Assembly: GCA_944363655.1 (NCBI GenBank)
Contig: CALVUU010000098.1
Coordinates: 1-14,635, forward strand
Length of the DNA stretch: 14,635 bases
From: an uncultured Bacilli bacterium
GTDB lineage: Bacteria > Bacillota_I > Bacilli_A > RF39 > UBA660
Direction of reading: 5' to 3'
Part shown: positions 1 through 8,316 of the stretch, in pieces
Position numbering within the stretch: position 1 is the first letter of the stretch
Layout: each line of letters opens with the position of its first letter
Program-made: the position numbers and the translations under genes
Notes under the pieces: generated by a model
Told to the model about the DNA's origin: nothing
The model's database searches: none
What the model saw: only the letters and a program-made list of their open reading frames with translations

Positions 1-199
1 CATAAAAAGTGCTATATTTTGTCATGGGAGAAAACTGCAAATATTGATATTAAAATTAATTTTTGAACTATTTTGCTCGAATCATATAAAATTCATAAAT
101 ATTTTTCGTAAAAAACCGAAACTCAAAGTTTTTTAGTCTTTTAAAAGTAAGCTAAATAGATTATAATTTATTATATAGAATAAAGTTCGAGGTGAGAGA
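1..199. other. AT-rich upstream region, no supported gene
   Basis: No gene is supported here. Frame 1 is open from the left edge to TGA at 64-66 and frame 2 to TAG at 134-136, so the 3' end of an upstream gene is possible, but nothing in the peptides is recognisable. A short hairpin AAACT (119-123)/AGTTT (127-131) followed by Ts could be a weak terminator for such a gene. A 12-bp palindrome AAAATTAATTTT lies at 52-63. Confidence 0.5.
162..196 (+). promoter_or_regulatory. Possible -10 box and ribosome site of the pilin-like gene
   Basis: A perfect TATAAT lies at 162-167. The -35 position at 17-bp spacing (139-144, TTTTAA) is poor. The ribosome site GAGGTGAG at 189-196 precedes ATG at 200. The promoter is inferred from the -10 alone. 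Confidence 0.4.
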
Positions 200-2722
200 A
201 TGAATAATCGGGGATTTACTTTAGTAGAGTTACTGGCAGTACTAGGAATATTAACGGTAATTTTATTGATTGGAGTTCCTGTATTTTTAAATGTACGGGA
301 TTCGGTTTTAGAAGGTGAGCGAAAAAATGTTGTTGCTTATATTGAGTCAAGAGCTGCTGATTATGCCAATGATACAAGTATAACGGTGGTAAGTGTTGAA
401 GATTTAATTCAAGAAGGATATGTAGAACCTGATGATGAAACAGATATATATAATCCAGTTACTAACGAAAGCTATAATTGTTATATTGTAGCTTCTTCAT
501 TTAATAATGGTGTTTATGAATCAACAATGAGTGAAGAAAGTATTGGTGTTGATGCTGGTGGAACATGTAATCAGTATCAAAAAGAACTAGATTTAGCGAT
601 ATGTAAATATAATGATGATGAGACAGAGTGTACGGTAATAGATGATAATAGTTGGTCGAAAGATGATATGAAACTAGGGGTAAGATATCGGAGTGGTAAT
701 ATTTTAAAATCTAGTGATGCTATATATGATTGGTTAAGTACGGATGGAAGTACAAGTAAAGAATATTATATAAATACAAGTACAAATCTAATAAGTCAAA
801 ATGTGTATAGAGTAATTGTTACGATGGAAGATGTAGTAAGTGAAGTAACCCAAGATATAAATATTGATAAGTATCCACCGGAAGTTGTAAGTTCTTCTGT
901 AAAGCCAGATAGTACAACGTGGACAAAATCAAAAGAAGTAACTGTAGAAGTAACGGATGTTGGTTCTGGAGTTGCGGGAGTGTATATTGGTACTTCTACA
1001 ACGTGTAGCGAATCTTTAGATTATGGAACTGGTGAAATAGTAGATAATGTTTATAAAAAAGTATTTGTTAGTCCTGGAACATTTAATGTGTGTGTAAAAG
1101 ATAAGGTAGGAAATGTATCGGAAGAACCATATCAAATAACAGTAGAAAATGTTGATGGAATAGGAGCAGAAGATATAAGTTTAACAGGGTCACCTACAAG
1201 TTATACAGATAGTGTTAATTTAACAGGTACGGCGATAGATACCAACTCTGGATTGGTAGCATATCAATTTACGCAAAGTGCAAGTGAACCAACGGGTGGA
1301 TGGATAGAAATTGAGAATACTAATAATAGAATAACGCAATATCGAAATGAAATAACTTCTAATGGAACATGGTGTTTTTGGGTTAAGGATGCAGCAGGAA
1401 ATACAAGTAGTGCTAGTTATACTATAAATAATATTGATACAATACCTCCGATAGCAACGCTTAGTCCATCAACAACTAGTAGTGTTTCATCACTTACGTT
1501 AAATGGAGTAGGAATAGATAACGAATCAGGAGTAAAAAGATATGTTATAACAACTAGTGCTTCTAAACCATCTAGTGGATGGACAACTCTTCAAACACCA
1601 CAACAAAGAGTAAATTCAAAATATACAGTAACAAGTAATGGTACGTATTATTTATGGGTAGAGGATGTATATGGTAATGTTGGTAAAGCTTCTTATAAAG
1701 TATCAAATATTCATGTTGGACCAAGAGTATCTAGTGTTACTATAAGTAATATAAGTGATAATGGTTTTACAGTTAATGCAACAGCAGTTAAAGGATCTAC
1801 ATCTTTAAATAAATACTATTTTAGTTACAATGGTGGTAGCTCTTGGCAAACAGTTAATAGTTCATCAACTACTGCTAGTTATACTTTTAGTAAGTTATCT
1901 TCAGATACATATTATTCCGTAGCTGTTAAAGTAATGGATTCTTTAGGATATTATTCAACTATATATTATACCTCTGCAAAAACAACTTCTAGTTCTTTTG
2001 CAGAATATATAAAGTCAACTTATCCAAGTGATAGTGATTTGCAGTTAAGTGGTAGTGATTATTATTATACCGGTAATAATCCAAATAATTTTGTATGTTT
2101 TGGTACTAATGCAGCAACTTGCCCTGAAGAAAATTTATACCGAATAATTGGAGTTTATGATGATAAAGTTAAGTTAGTTAAATATACTTTGTTTGATACA
2201 AGGTATACATGGGCTGGAAGTAGTAATAACAATAATTGGAAAGATAGCCCTTTAAATGAATATTTAAATAACGATTATTTAAGAGATTTAGGTTTATCTT
2301 GGAATAATATGATTGCCATGACAACTTGGACGATAAAAAATGGTAATTTATATGATGCAAAAATAGGATTACTTTATAAATCAGAAGTTGAATTAGCAAA
2401 ATCGTGGATATCTCCACCTTATTATGTAGATATTTATGATCAGGAAGTAGAAAGATATGAACAAAGTACAGATGGTGCAGATATTGATGCAGAAATTAAT
2501 GGAGAAATACATGAAGAGTGGTTACTTGATGTATATAGAAATAATTATGTATATCGATTTACAGAAGATGGTGATATTTGGTATCAAAAAAGAGCCCATT
2601 GTGATCATGATACCATGTTTTGTCGCAAGCGATATTTTAGATCGACATTTAGTTTAGTATCAGAAGTAAAAAAAGAATCCGGTATTGGGACAATTAATAA
2701 TCCATACCGAATTTCGTTATAG
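200..2722 (+). CDS. Prepilin-like surface protein with Ig/FN3-like repeats
   Basis: Secreted or surface protein of 840 aa. The N-terminus has a textbook type IV prepilin cleavage site, MNNRG|FTLVELL, with Glu at mature position 5, followed by a hydrophobic helix (about 6-30) and a short pilin-like region (about 30-125). Residues about 130-505 look like consecutive bacterial Ig-like domains. Three share the motif aromatic-x-V-x-D-x-x-G-N near their ends (VCVKDKVGN, FWVKDAAGN, LWVEDVYGN). An FN3-like domain (about 508-598) follows. The last 240 residues form a separate domain containing NLYRIIGV and ending GTINNPYRISL, a style I associate with surface proteins of gut Bacillota, though I cannot name the family. 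Ordinary pseudopilins are about 100-200 aa, so this is a pilin head fused to an adhesin-like rod. No pilus assembly, prepilin peptidase or ATPase gene is in the window. The start is fixed by GAGGTGAG at 189-196. Function in adhesion is inference. Confidence 0.8.
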   Translation: MNNRGFTLVELLAVLGILTVILLIGVPVFLNVRDSVLEGERKNVVAYIESRAADYANDTSITVVSVEDLIQEGYVEPDDETDIYNPVTNESYNCYIVASSFNNGVYESTMSEESIGVDAGGTCNQYQKELDLAICKYNDDETECTVIDDNSWSKDDMKLGVRYRSGNILKSSDAIYDWLSTDGSTSKEYYINTSTNLISQNVYRVIVTMEDVVSEVTQDINIDKYPPEVVSSSVKPDSTTWTKSKEVTVEVTDVGSGVAGVYIGTSTTCSESLDYGTGEIVDNVYKKVFVSPGTFNVCVKDKVGNVSEEPYQITVENVDGIGAEDISLTGSPTSYTDSVNLTGTAIDTNSGLVAYQFTQSASEPTGGWIEIENTNNRITQYRNEITSNGTWCFWVKDAAGNTSSASYTINNIDTIPPIATLSPSTTSSVSSLTLNGVGIDNESGVKRYVITTSASKPSSGWTTLQTPQQRVNSKYTVTSNGTYYLWVEDVYGNVGKASYKVSNIHVGPRVSSVTISNISDNGFTVNATAVKGSTSLNKYYFSYNGGSSWQTVNSSSTTASYTFSKLSSDTYYSVAVKVMDSLGYYSTIYYTSAKTTSSSFAEYIKSTYPSDSDLQLSGSDYYYTGNNPNNFVCFGTNAATCPEENLYRIIGVYDDKVKLVKYTLFDTRYTWAGSSNNNNWKDSPLNEYLNNDYLRDLGLSWNNMIAMTTWTIKNGNLYDAKIGLLYKSEVELAKSWISPPYYVDIYDQEVERYEQSTDGADIDAEINGEIHEEWLLDVYRNNYVYRFTEDGDIWYQKRAHCDHDTMFCRKRYFRSTFSLVSEVKKESGIGTINNPYRISL

Positions 2723-2730
2723 GAGGTTTA

Positions 2731-3267
2731 ATGAAAAAGAAAAATACTATAATTTTTATATTTATTATTGTTATAGTAGTAATATTAACTGTTTTGTTAT
2801 TAGTTAATTGGAAAAATAAAGATTTATATATAGATGAAGTCTCTTTGGAAGAAAAAGAAAAAAGAGATGATATCTTTTATAATACTATTGATGAGGTAAT
2901 AAAAGCCGTAAATGAAATTAATATAGTATTACAAAAAGAAAATTTAGAGTTAACTACTGATGTAGATTATGAAGGAGACTTTACTTGTTATAAATATATT
3001 GGAGATAATACTTCGTATTATATTGAAAAAATAGAAAGTATATATAAAGAACCTTTCGGAGAATATAGTAATTTTAAAGTATTAGATAATAATTTATATG
3101 TTTGTTATGCTAGTAATTGTAATGTTCAAGATATTAGTGATTATTCTTTGGTGGTAGATGATATAGATGAAAAAAGTATAGATACAGGTAATGGTGTTTA
3201 TACATTAAATTATGTTGATGATTCATGGAAGTTTGTTTTTCCAGTAATTAATTGTCATTACAATTAA
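2731..3267 (+). CDS. Membrane-anchored protein of unknown function
   Basis: A 178-aa protein I do not recognise. Residues about 5-26 form one strongly hydrophobic segment after MKKKN, with NWKNK following, so the rest (about 150 aa) should lie outside the cell, either as an uncleaved anchor or after signal removal. The outer part is acidic and Tyr/Asn-rich and has four Cys (in FTCYKY, YVCYASNC and INCHYN) that could form disulfides. The gene starts 8 nt after the pilin-like gene, and its ribosome site (AGGAGG, 2721-2726) overlaps that gene's TAG stop, so the two are almost certainly one transcript and translationally coupled. A partner role with the pilin-like protein, such as a minor pilin or anchor, is inference. 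Confidence 0.7.
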   Translation: MKKKNTIIFIFIIVIVVILTVLLLVNWKNKDLYIDEVSLEEKEKRDDIFYNTIDEVIKAVNEINIVLQKENLELTTDVDYEGDFTCYKYIGDNTSYYIEKIESIYKEPFGEYSNFKVLDNNLYVCYASNCNVQDISDYSLVVDDIDEKSIDTGNGVYTLNYVDDSWKFVFPVINCHYN

Positions 3268-3289
3268 TTACTCAATATTTTTGTTTTTA
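3243..3289 (+). terminator. Inverted repeat across two convergent stop codons
   Basis: AGTAATTAATTG (3243-3254) and CAATTAATTACT (3261-3272) pair perfectly over 12 bp with a 6-nt loop. On the + strand a T-rich run (ATATTTTTGTTTTT) follows 3 nt later, which fits a weak AT-rich terminator for the surface operon. On the - strand the bases after the stem are not T-rich, so termination of sigK here is less convincing. Confidence 0.45.
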
Positions 3290-3960
3290 ATAAATTCAGT
3301 GAGCATTTTAGTAAGTGCTCTTTTTTCTATTCTAGAGACATAACTTCTTGAAATTTTTAAATATTTAGCAATCTCTTTTTGGGTCATATCTTTAGTATTA
3401 AATAAACCATAACGTTTTATTATTATTTCTTTTTCACGATCATTTAAAATTTTTAAATATTTATTTAATAAATTTATATTATCTTTTATCTCTAAGTCTT
3501 CAAATAAATCTTTTTGTTTATCTTTGATGATGTCAATTAAATTTATTTCATTTCCTTCTTTATCAAAGCCAATAGCATCATTTAAAGATACGGTAATACC
3601 TTCTTTTTTATTACTACGAAAATGCATTAAAAGTTCATTTTGAATACATCTTGCAGCATAAGTAGTAATTCTTGTTTGTTTATTATTTTTATAAGAATCT
3701 ATTCCTTTAATTAAACCAATCGTGCCAATACTTATTAAGTCATCGGTATTGTCTTTAGAATCAAATTTTTTTACTATGTGAGCAACAAGTCTTAAATTGT
3801 GTTCAATTAATTTATTACGGGCTTGTTTATCCCCAGTAAGCATTTTTTTAATACATTCTTCTTCCTCTTCCATACTTAGGGGTTCAGGAAATATAGAATT
3901 AGAATAACTTCCTGTAAAAAATAACATATCTTTAATAATATTAAGTAAATTTAATAACAT
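3268..3960 (-). CDS. sigK: RNA polymerase sigma factor SigK (sporulation-type)
   Basis: A 230-aa sigma-70 factor that closely resembles Bacillus SigK, the late mother-cell sigma factor of sporulation. Shared stretches include FPEPLS (24-29), ARNKLIEHNLRLVAHIVKKF (47-66), DLISIGTIGLIKGI (74-87), TTYAARCIQNELLMH (99-113) and SRSYVSRIEKRAL (204-216, the region 4.2 helix-turn-helix). The N-terminus is a hydrophobic leader of about 18 residues, MLLNLLNIIKDMLFFTGS, followed by Tyr19. Bacillus pro-SigK is cut by the membrane protease SpoIVFB before the equivalent Tyr, so processing at S18|Y19 is likely. The gene is continuous, without a skin-type insertion. The start is supported by AGAGGT about 9 nt upstream on the minus strand. 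I could not find a convincing SigE or SigK promoter in the 76-bp divergent gap. Whether the host sporulates cannot be told from this window. Confidence 0.88.
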   Translation of the reverse strand: MLLNLLNIIKDMLFFTGSYSNSIFPEPLSMEEEEECIKKMLTGDKQARNKLIEHNLRLVAHIVKKFDSKDNTDDLISIGTIGLIKGIDSYKNNKQTRITTYAARCIQNELLMHFRSNKKEGITVSLNDAIGFDKEGNEINLIDIIKDKQKDLFEDLEIKDNINLLNKYLKILNDREKEIIIKRYGLFNTKDMTQKEIAKYLKISRSYVSRIEKRALTKMLTEFIKNKNIE

Positions 3961-3985
3961 AATTATATACCTCTAATAAATAATA

Positions 3986-4014
3986 TTGGAAATATTAGAT
4001 ATTTATGTTAAAAT
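3986..4014 (+). promoter_or_regulatory. SigA-type promoter of the large sigma factor gene
   Basis: TTGGAA (3986-3991), 17-bp spacer, TAAAAT (4009-4014). The predicted transcript would begin near 4021, just before the ribosome site at 4024-4030. The open frame could be extended to TTG at 3986, but that codon is the -35 box itself, so the ATG at 4037 is preferred. Confidence 0.7.
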
Positions 4015-4023
4015 TGATGTGCC

Positions 4024-4030
4024 GGGAGGG
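4024..4030 (+). promoter_or_regulatory. Ribosome binding site deciding the sigma factor start
   Basis: GGGAGGG lies 6 nt before ATG 4037. No such site precedes the in-frame TTG at 3986. Confidence 0.75.
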
Positions 4031-4036
4031 TTTAAA

Positions 4037-5671
4037 ATGGAAAAAAGATCAGTTATTATAAAAAGATTACAAGAAAATTTTTCTTTTTGGAGAAAAGATA
4101 AAAATTATTATGAGACTTTAATTAATAAAGATATTACAAATTATAAAATAGCTTTAAAGGTAGTAGTAAATGAATTTAAAAATAGTTATAAAATTTTAGA
4201 AATGTCTTGGTTTATAGAATTATTAAGTGGTAATAATTTATTAAATAAATTAAGTTTTATATTAAATAAATTACGTAAATATAATATAGTTATAGACTTT
4301 GATTATTTAAATAAATTATTAAAAAAATATTCACAATTAGATGCTATATTTAGTAATTTATTTAATGGAAAAGATGTTACTTATGATTACTTAGTTTCTT
4401 TAACAGATGATGAAGATGTAATTAATTTTTTAATATTATATACATCTATTAAAGGAATATATAAAGATGAATTAAAAGAATTAGATAAAAGTATATATTC
4501 TTCTGATAGTATGTCTTATTATTTAAAAGAAATTAATCAAATTCCTATGTTAGCAAAAGAAGAAGTAATAAATTGTTTTAAAAAAATGGAAGAAATTAAG
4601 GGAAAATTAAAAAATAATTCGGATGAATTATTAGAAAAAGAATATAATTATTATCGTGATATTTTAATTGAAGCCAATTTACGTTTAGTTGTTAGTATTG
4701 CTAAAAGATATATGGGTAGAGGTTTAGATTTATTAGATTTAATACAAGAAGGAAATAATGGGCTTATTAAGGCTGTTTTAAAATATGATTATCACTTAGG
4801 ATATAATTTTTCAACTTATGCAACATGGTGGATAAGACAATCAATATTAAGTGCTACATATAAATTAGGTCGAACGATAAAAATTCCTAATTATTTATAT
4901 GATGATATAAATAAAGTAAATACTGCTAGATATAGACTTTCTATGAATGATGATGAGATGGATATAAAAAGTATCGCAAAAGAAGCAAAATTAAGTGTAA
5001 AAAAAGTAGAAAAAATTGTTAATTTACCTTATGTTACAGCATCTTTAGATGATAAATTATGTACTGATGATTATGATGACCTAACTTTAGGAGATTGTTT
5101 GGCAAGTAAAGATAATACAGAAAATTTTGTTATAGATAATATGTTAGGTGAGTGTTTAAATGAAATTATTAGTAGAATATTAACAGATAAAGAAGAATTT
5201 ATTATCCGTATGCGTTTTGGTTTAGTAAATCAAGAAGTTAATAATCCTTTATTTACATCTAGTCATACTTTAAAAGAAATTGGAGATGTTTGTGGTTTGT
5301 CGCACGAAAGTGTTAGAGTTACTTTATCTAAATCTTTAAAAAAACTAAATAATGCTAAAGCTAAAAAGTATTTAGATGGATATATTGAAGATATTATAGG
5401 ATATAATAGAATATATTTAAAAGAAATCCTTGGAGCAACTGAAGAAGAAATGAATTATTTATTAACTAATATAGATCATGATAGTAAATATTATAATGTT
5501 TTAATTAAGTATTTTGGTAAATCTTTTAAATTACCTCGTAATACTGATGTTGCTATACCTAGATTGGATTATGCAAATTTAAGTTATGGAATTAGGAAAT
5601 TACATGAATTATTAGATGGATATAGAGTAAGTAAGGGTACTTTAAAAAGAAAATTAGTTATTATAAAGTAA
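4037..5671 (+). CDS. Large divergent sigma-70 family RNA polymerase sigma factor
   Basis: A 544-aa RpoD-like sigma factor. After an N-terminal extension of about 155 residues that I do not recognise, region 1.2 is visible ([18 protein letters not shown], about 160-177). Region 2 follows (about 208-271: [49 protein letters not shown]), including the aromatic residues that melt the -10 element. Region 3 is at about 282-350 and region 4 at about 381-437. Region 2 is very close to primary sigma factors, but region 4.2 reads [17 protein letters not shown] where a primary sigma has the pattern RERIRQIExxALxKL, so -35 recognition may differ. About 107 residues continue beyond region 4.2, where primary sigmas usually end. 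It is divergent from sigK and upstream of polA. It could be an alternative sigma or the lineage's primary one; the altered region 4.2 favours alternative. Confidence 0.8.
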   Translation: MEKRSVIIKRLQENFSFWRKDKNYYETLINKDITNYKIALKVVVNEFKNSYKILEMSWFIELLSGNNLLNKLSFILNKLRKYNIVIDFDYLNKLLKKYSQLDAIFSNLFNGKDVTYDYLVSLTDDEDVINFLILYTSIKGIYKDELKELDKSIYSSDSMSYYLKEINQIPMLAKEEVINCFKKMEEIKGKLKNNSDELLEKEYNYYRDILIEANLRLVVSIAKRYMGRGLDLLDLIQEGNNGLIKAVLKYDYHLGYNFSTYATWWIRQSILSATYKLGRTIKIPNYLYDDINKVNTARYRLSMNDDEMDIKSIAKEAKLSVKKVEKIVNLPYVTASLDDKLCTDDYDDLTLGDCLASKDNTENFVIDNMLGECLNEIISRILTDKEEFIIRMRFGLVNQEVNNPLFTSSHTLKEIGDVCGLSHESVRVTLSKSLKKLNNAKAKKYLDGYIEDIIGYNRIYLKEILGATEEEMNYLLTNIDHDSKYYNVLIKYFGKSFKLPRNTDVAIPRLDYANLSYGIRKLHELLDGYRVSKGTLKRKLVIIK

Positions 5672-5675
5672 AGGG

Positions 5676-5710
5676 AAATAAGAAAAAATAAATAATTCTT
5701 ATTTTTTTAT
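5676..5710 (+). terminator. Weak AT-only terminator after the sigma factor gene
   Basis: AAATAAGAA (5676-5684) pairs with TTCTTATTT (5696-5704) around an 11-nt loop and runs into a T-rich tail. The stem has one G-C pair only, so read-through into polA is plausible. Confidence 0.4.
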
Positions 5711-5719
5711 TATGTTTTA

Positions 5720-5743
5720 TGATAAAATAAAATTGAATGGAGT
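5720..5743 (+). promoter_or_regulatory. Extended -10 promoter and ribosome site of polA
   Basis: TGATAAAAT (5720-5728) fits the extended -10 pattern TGnTATAAT with one mismatch. There is no good -35. The ribosome site ATGGAGTG (5737-5743 region) ends about 6 nt before ATG 5750. Confidence 0.45.
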
Positions 5744-5749
5744 GTTATA

Positions 5750-8299
5750 ATGAAAAAATTAATTTTAGTTGATGGAAATAATTTGATGTTTCGTTCTTAT
5801 TATGCTACTGCATATAGTGGCAATATGATGAGGAATTCTAAAGGATTACCAACTAATGCTTTGTTTGGTTTTGTTTCAATGATTAATAAAATTATTGCAG
5901 AAGAAAATCCAGCTTATATGGCAGTAGCATTTGATATAGGTAAGAATTTTCGGAAAGAAAAGTATGATTTTTATAAAGAGGGAAGAATAGATACTCCTGA
6001 GGAATTGAAAGTACAAATGCAATATGCAAGAGTCATACTCGATGCTATGAATATTAAACATTTTGAACTTGCGCCATATGAAGCAGATGATATAATTGGA
6101 ACAATTGCTAAAATGACTGAGGAAGATTCTGATTTTGCTTCTTTAATTGTATCTAGTGATAAAGATTTATTACAATTAATTAGTAATGAAACAGAAGTTA
6201 AGTTATTAAAACAAAGTGGTTTTATTAGATATAATTACGAGACTTTTATAGCGGATTATAAGATTGAACCAATTAGAATAATTGATTTAAAAGCATTGAT
6301 GGGAGATGCTTCAGATAATATTCCTGGTGTTAAAGGTATTGGAGAAAAAACTGCATTAAAATTATTGCAAGAATATAAGTCATTAGATGGGGTTTATGAA
6401 AATATAGATAGTATTAAAGGAAAGGTAAAGGAAAAATTAGAAGTTGGTAAGAGTGATGCTTATATGAGTAGAGATATTGCTACTATTTACCGAAGTGTTC
6501 CTTTAAATATTACTTTAGAAGATTTAAAATTTAATTTAGAGGATGATACAAAATTAAAGGAAATATATCAAGAATTAGAATTTTTCTCTTTACTTAAAAC
6601 TAAGGTAGTACCTAAAAAGAAAGAAGATATTAAATATAAAGAAATTAATTCAGTAGATGAATTAATTTTGGGTGAAAAAATTGCTTTATATTTAGAACTT
6701 GATAATGAAAATTATCATATGGCTAATATAATAGGATTAAGTATTACTGATGGTGTAAATAATTACTATGTAAATAAAGATTTAGTAATACCTATATTAA
6801 ATAAAGTAAAGAATAAAGAAATTATAACTTATGATTTAAAAAAAGTAATATGTGCTTCAAAAATATTTGTTAATGGTGTATTTGATGTAATGATCGCCGC
6901 ATATGTTTTGGGATATAATTGTAAAGATGATTTAGCTTATCTTGCTAATCAATTTGAAGAAAATATTGAATTTTGGGATAGTCTTAAGAAAAATAATTTT
7001 AGTAATATAAAAGATATTGTTAAAAAAAGTATATTTTTATTTAATATTACTTCAGAATTTACAAGTAAGATGGAAAGTGAAGGTGATTATGAATTATTTC
7101 AAAAAATTGAGATGCCTTTAGTTAATGTTCTTGCTGATATGGAAATTACTGGTATTAAAGTTGATAAGTCTGTTTTAGATGATATGCAAGGAGAAATAGA
7201 AGTAAAAATTGAACTTTTAGAACGGGAAATAAAAAACTTAGCGGGTATGGATTTTAATATTAGTAGTCCTAAGCAACTTGGTGAAGTATTATTTGATAAA
7301 TTAGGTCTTGCCAAGGGTAAAAAGAATAAGACGGGTTATAAAACTGATGTTAAAGTGTTAGAAAAACTAGCAGAAAAATATCCTATTGCTGAAAAAATAC
7401 TTGATTATCGTGCTCTTAGTAAACTTAATAGTACATATATAGCTGGTTTAAGTAATTATATTTTGGATGATGGTAAAATACATACTATTTATAAGCAAAC
7501 ATTAACTAGAACAGGGAGATTATCATCAACAGAACCTAATTTACAAAATATTCCCGTTCGAGAAGAATTGGGAAGAAAGATTAGAAAAGCATTTGTACCC
7601 GTAAATGATATGCTTTTAAGTGCTGATTATTCACAGATTGAACTAAGAATACTAGCACATATATCTAAATCTACTGGTTTAATTACAGCTTTTCAAAATG
7701 GGGAAGATATTCATACTAAAGTTGCTAGTGAAATATATGGAGTACCGATGGAGGCAGTAACTAAAACAATGCGAAGAACTGCTAAAGCAGTTATATTTGG
7801 TATAGTTTATGGTATTAGTGGTTTTGGTTTAGGGGAAAATTTACATATATCACGTAGTGATGCAGATAATTTTATTAAAAGATATTTTGAGTTATATCCA
7901 GAAGTTAAAAAATATACAGAAGATATAGTTAAATTTGCTCATGAATTTGGTTATGTTAAAACTTTATTTGGACGAAGAAGGGTAATAGATGAAGTTAAAA
8001 ATCCTAACTATATTATTAGAAGTACTGGTGAGCGAATGGCTATGAATACACCAATTCAAGGTACTAGTGCAGATATCATGAAAATGGCTATGATTAATGT
8101 TTATAATAGATTTAATAAAGAGGGTATTAAAAGTAAAATATTACTTCAAGTTCATGATGAAATTATAGTTGATGTAAAAAGTGAAGAATTAGAAATAGTT
8201 AAAAAAATAATTAAAGAAGAAATGGAAAATGTTTATAAACTAGATGTTCCACTAAAAGTTGAAATTGATACAGGTATCAATTGGTATGAGGCAAAATAG
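5750..8299 (+). CDS. polA: DNA polymerase I
   Basis: An 849-aa family A DNA polymerase that removes RNA primers and fills repair gaps. The N-terminal 5'-3' exonuclease carries VDGNN (8-12), YEADDIIG (110-117), SSDKDLLQLI (135-144) and GDASDNIPGVKGIGEKTALKLL (185-206). The middle domain is a 3'-5' exonuclease fold that looks inactive: the stretch around 312-330 (LYLELDNENYHMANIIGL) lacks the metal-binding Asp-x-Glu, as in Bacillus PolI. The polymerase domain has motif A with D626 (DYSQIELR), motif B with K679, F683 and Y687 (RRTAKAVIFGIVYG) and motif C with D803 (QVHDEI). Phe at 683 matches the usual position that discriminates against dideoxynucleotides. Length is close to Bacillus PolA (about 880 aa). 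mutM follows 17 nt after the TAG stop, so the two form a repair operon. Confidence 0.97.
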   Translation: MKKLILVDGNNLMFRSYYATAYSGNMMRNSKGLPTNALFGFVSMINKIIAEENPAYMAVAFDIGKNFRKEKYDFYKEGRIDTPEELKVQMQYARVILDAMNIKHFELAPYEADDIIGTIAKMTEEDSDFASLIVSSDKDLLQLISNETEVKLLKQSGFIRYNYETFIADYKIEPIRIIDLKALMGDASDNIPGVKGIGEKTALKLLQEYKSLDGVYENIDSIKGKVKEKLEVGKSDAYMSRDIATIYRSVPLNITLEDLKFNLEDDTKLKEIYQELEFFSLLKTKVVPKKKEDIKYKEINSVDELILGEKIALYLELDNENYHMANIIGLSITDGVNNYYVNKDLVIPILNKVKNKEIITYDLKKVICASKIFVNGVFDVMIAAYVLGYNCKDDLAYLANQFEENIEFWDSLKKNNFSNIKDIVKKSIFLFNITSEFTSKMESEGDYELFQKIEMPLVNVLADMEITGIKVDKSVLDDMQGEIEVKIELLEREIKNLAGMDFNISSPKQLGEVLFDKLGLAKGKKNKTGYKTDVKVLEKLAEKYPIAEKILDYRALSKLNSTYIAGLSNYILDDGKIHTIYKQTLTRTGRLSSTEPNLQNIPVREELGRKIRKAFVPVNDMLLSADYSQIELRILAHISKSTGLITAFQNGEDIHTKVASEIYGVPMEAVTKTMRRTAKAVIFGIVYGISGFGLGENLHISRSDADNFIKRYFELYPEVKKYTEDIVKFAHEFGYVKTLFGRRRVIDEVKNPNYIIRSTGERMAMNTPIQGTSADIMKMAMINVYNRFNKEGIKSKILLQVHDEIIVDVKSEELEIVKKIIKEEMENVYKLDVPLKVEIDTGINWYEAK

Positions 8300-8316
8300 T
8301 AAAGAAGGTGTAAAAA

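Noticed and set aside
1..25. Minus-strand gene starting near the left edge (ATG at 23-25)
   Set aside because: There is no purine-rich ribosome site upstream and only eight codons are visible.
2178..2417. Minus-strand open frame inside the pilin-like gene
   Set aside because: It is fully inside a convincing gene on the other strand, has no ribosome site and no family signature. The same holds for minus-strand frames at 5876-6061 and 7099-7314 within polA and the + frame at 2457-2657.
3986..4036. Longer N-terminus for the large sigma factor starting at TTG 3986
   Set aside because: The TTG is the -35 box of a good promoter and lacks a ribosome site, whereas GGGAGGG precedes ATG 4037.
3961..4036. 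SigE- or SigK-type promoter for sigK (CATAAATA on the minus strand)
   Set aside because: The -10-like match is partial and no matching -35 lies at the right distance.
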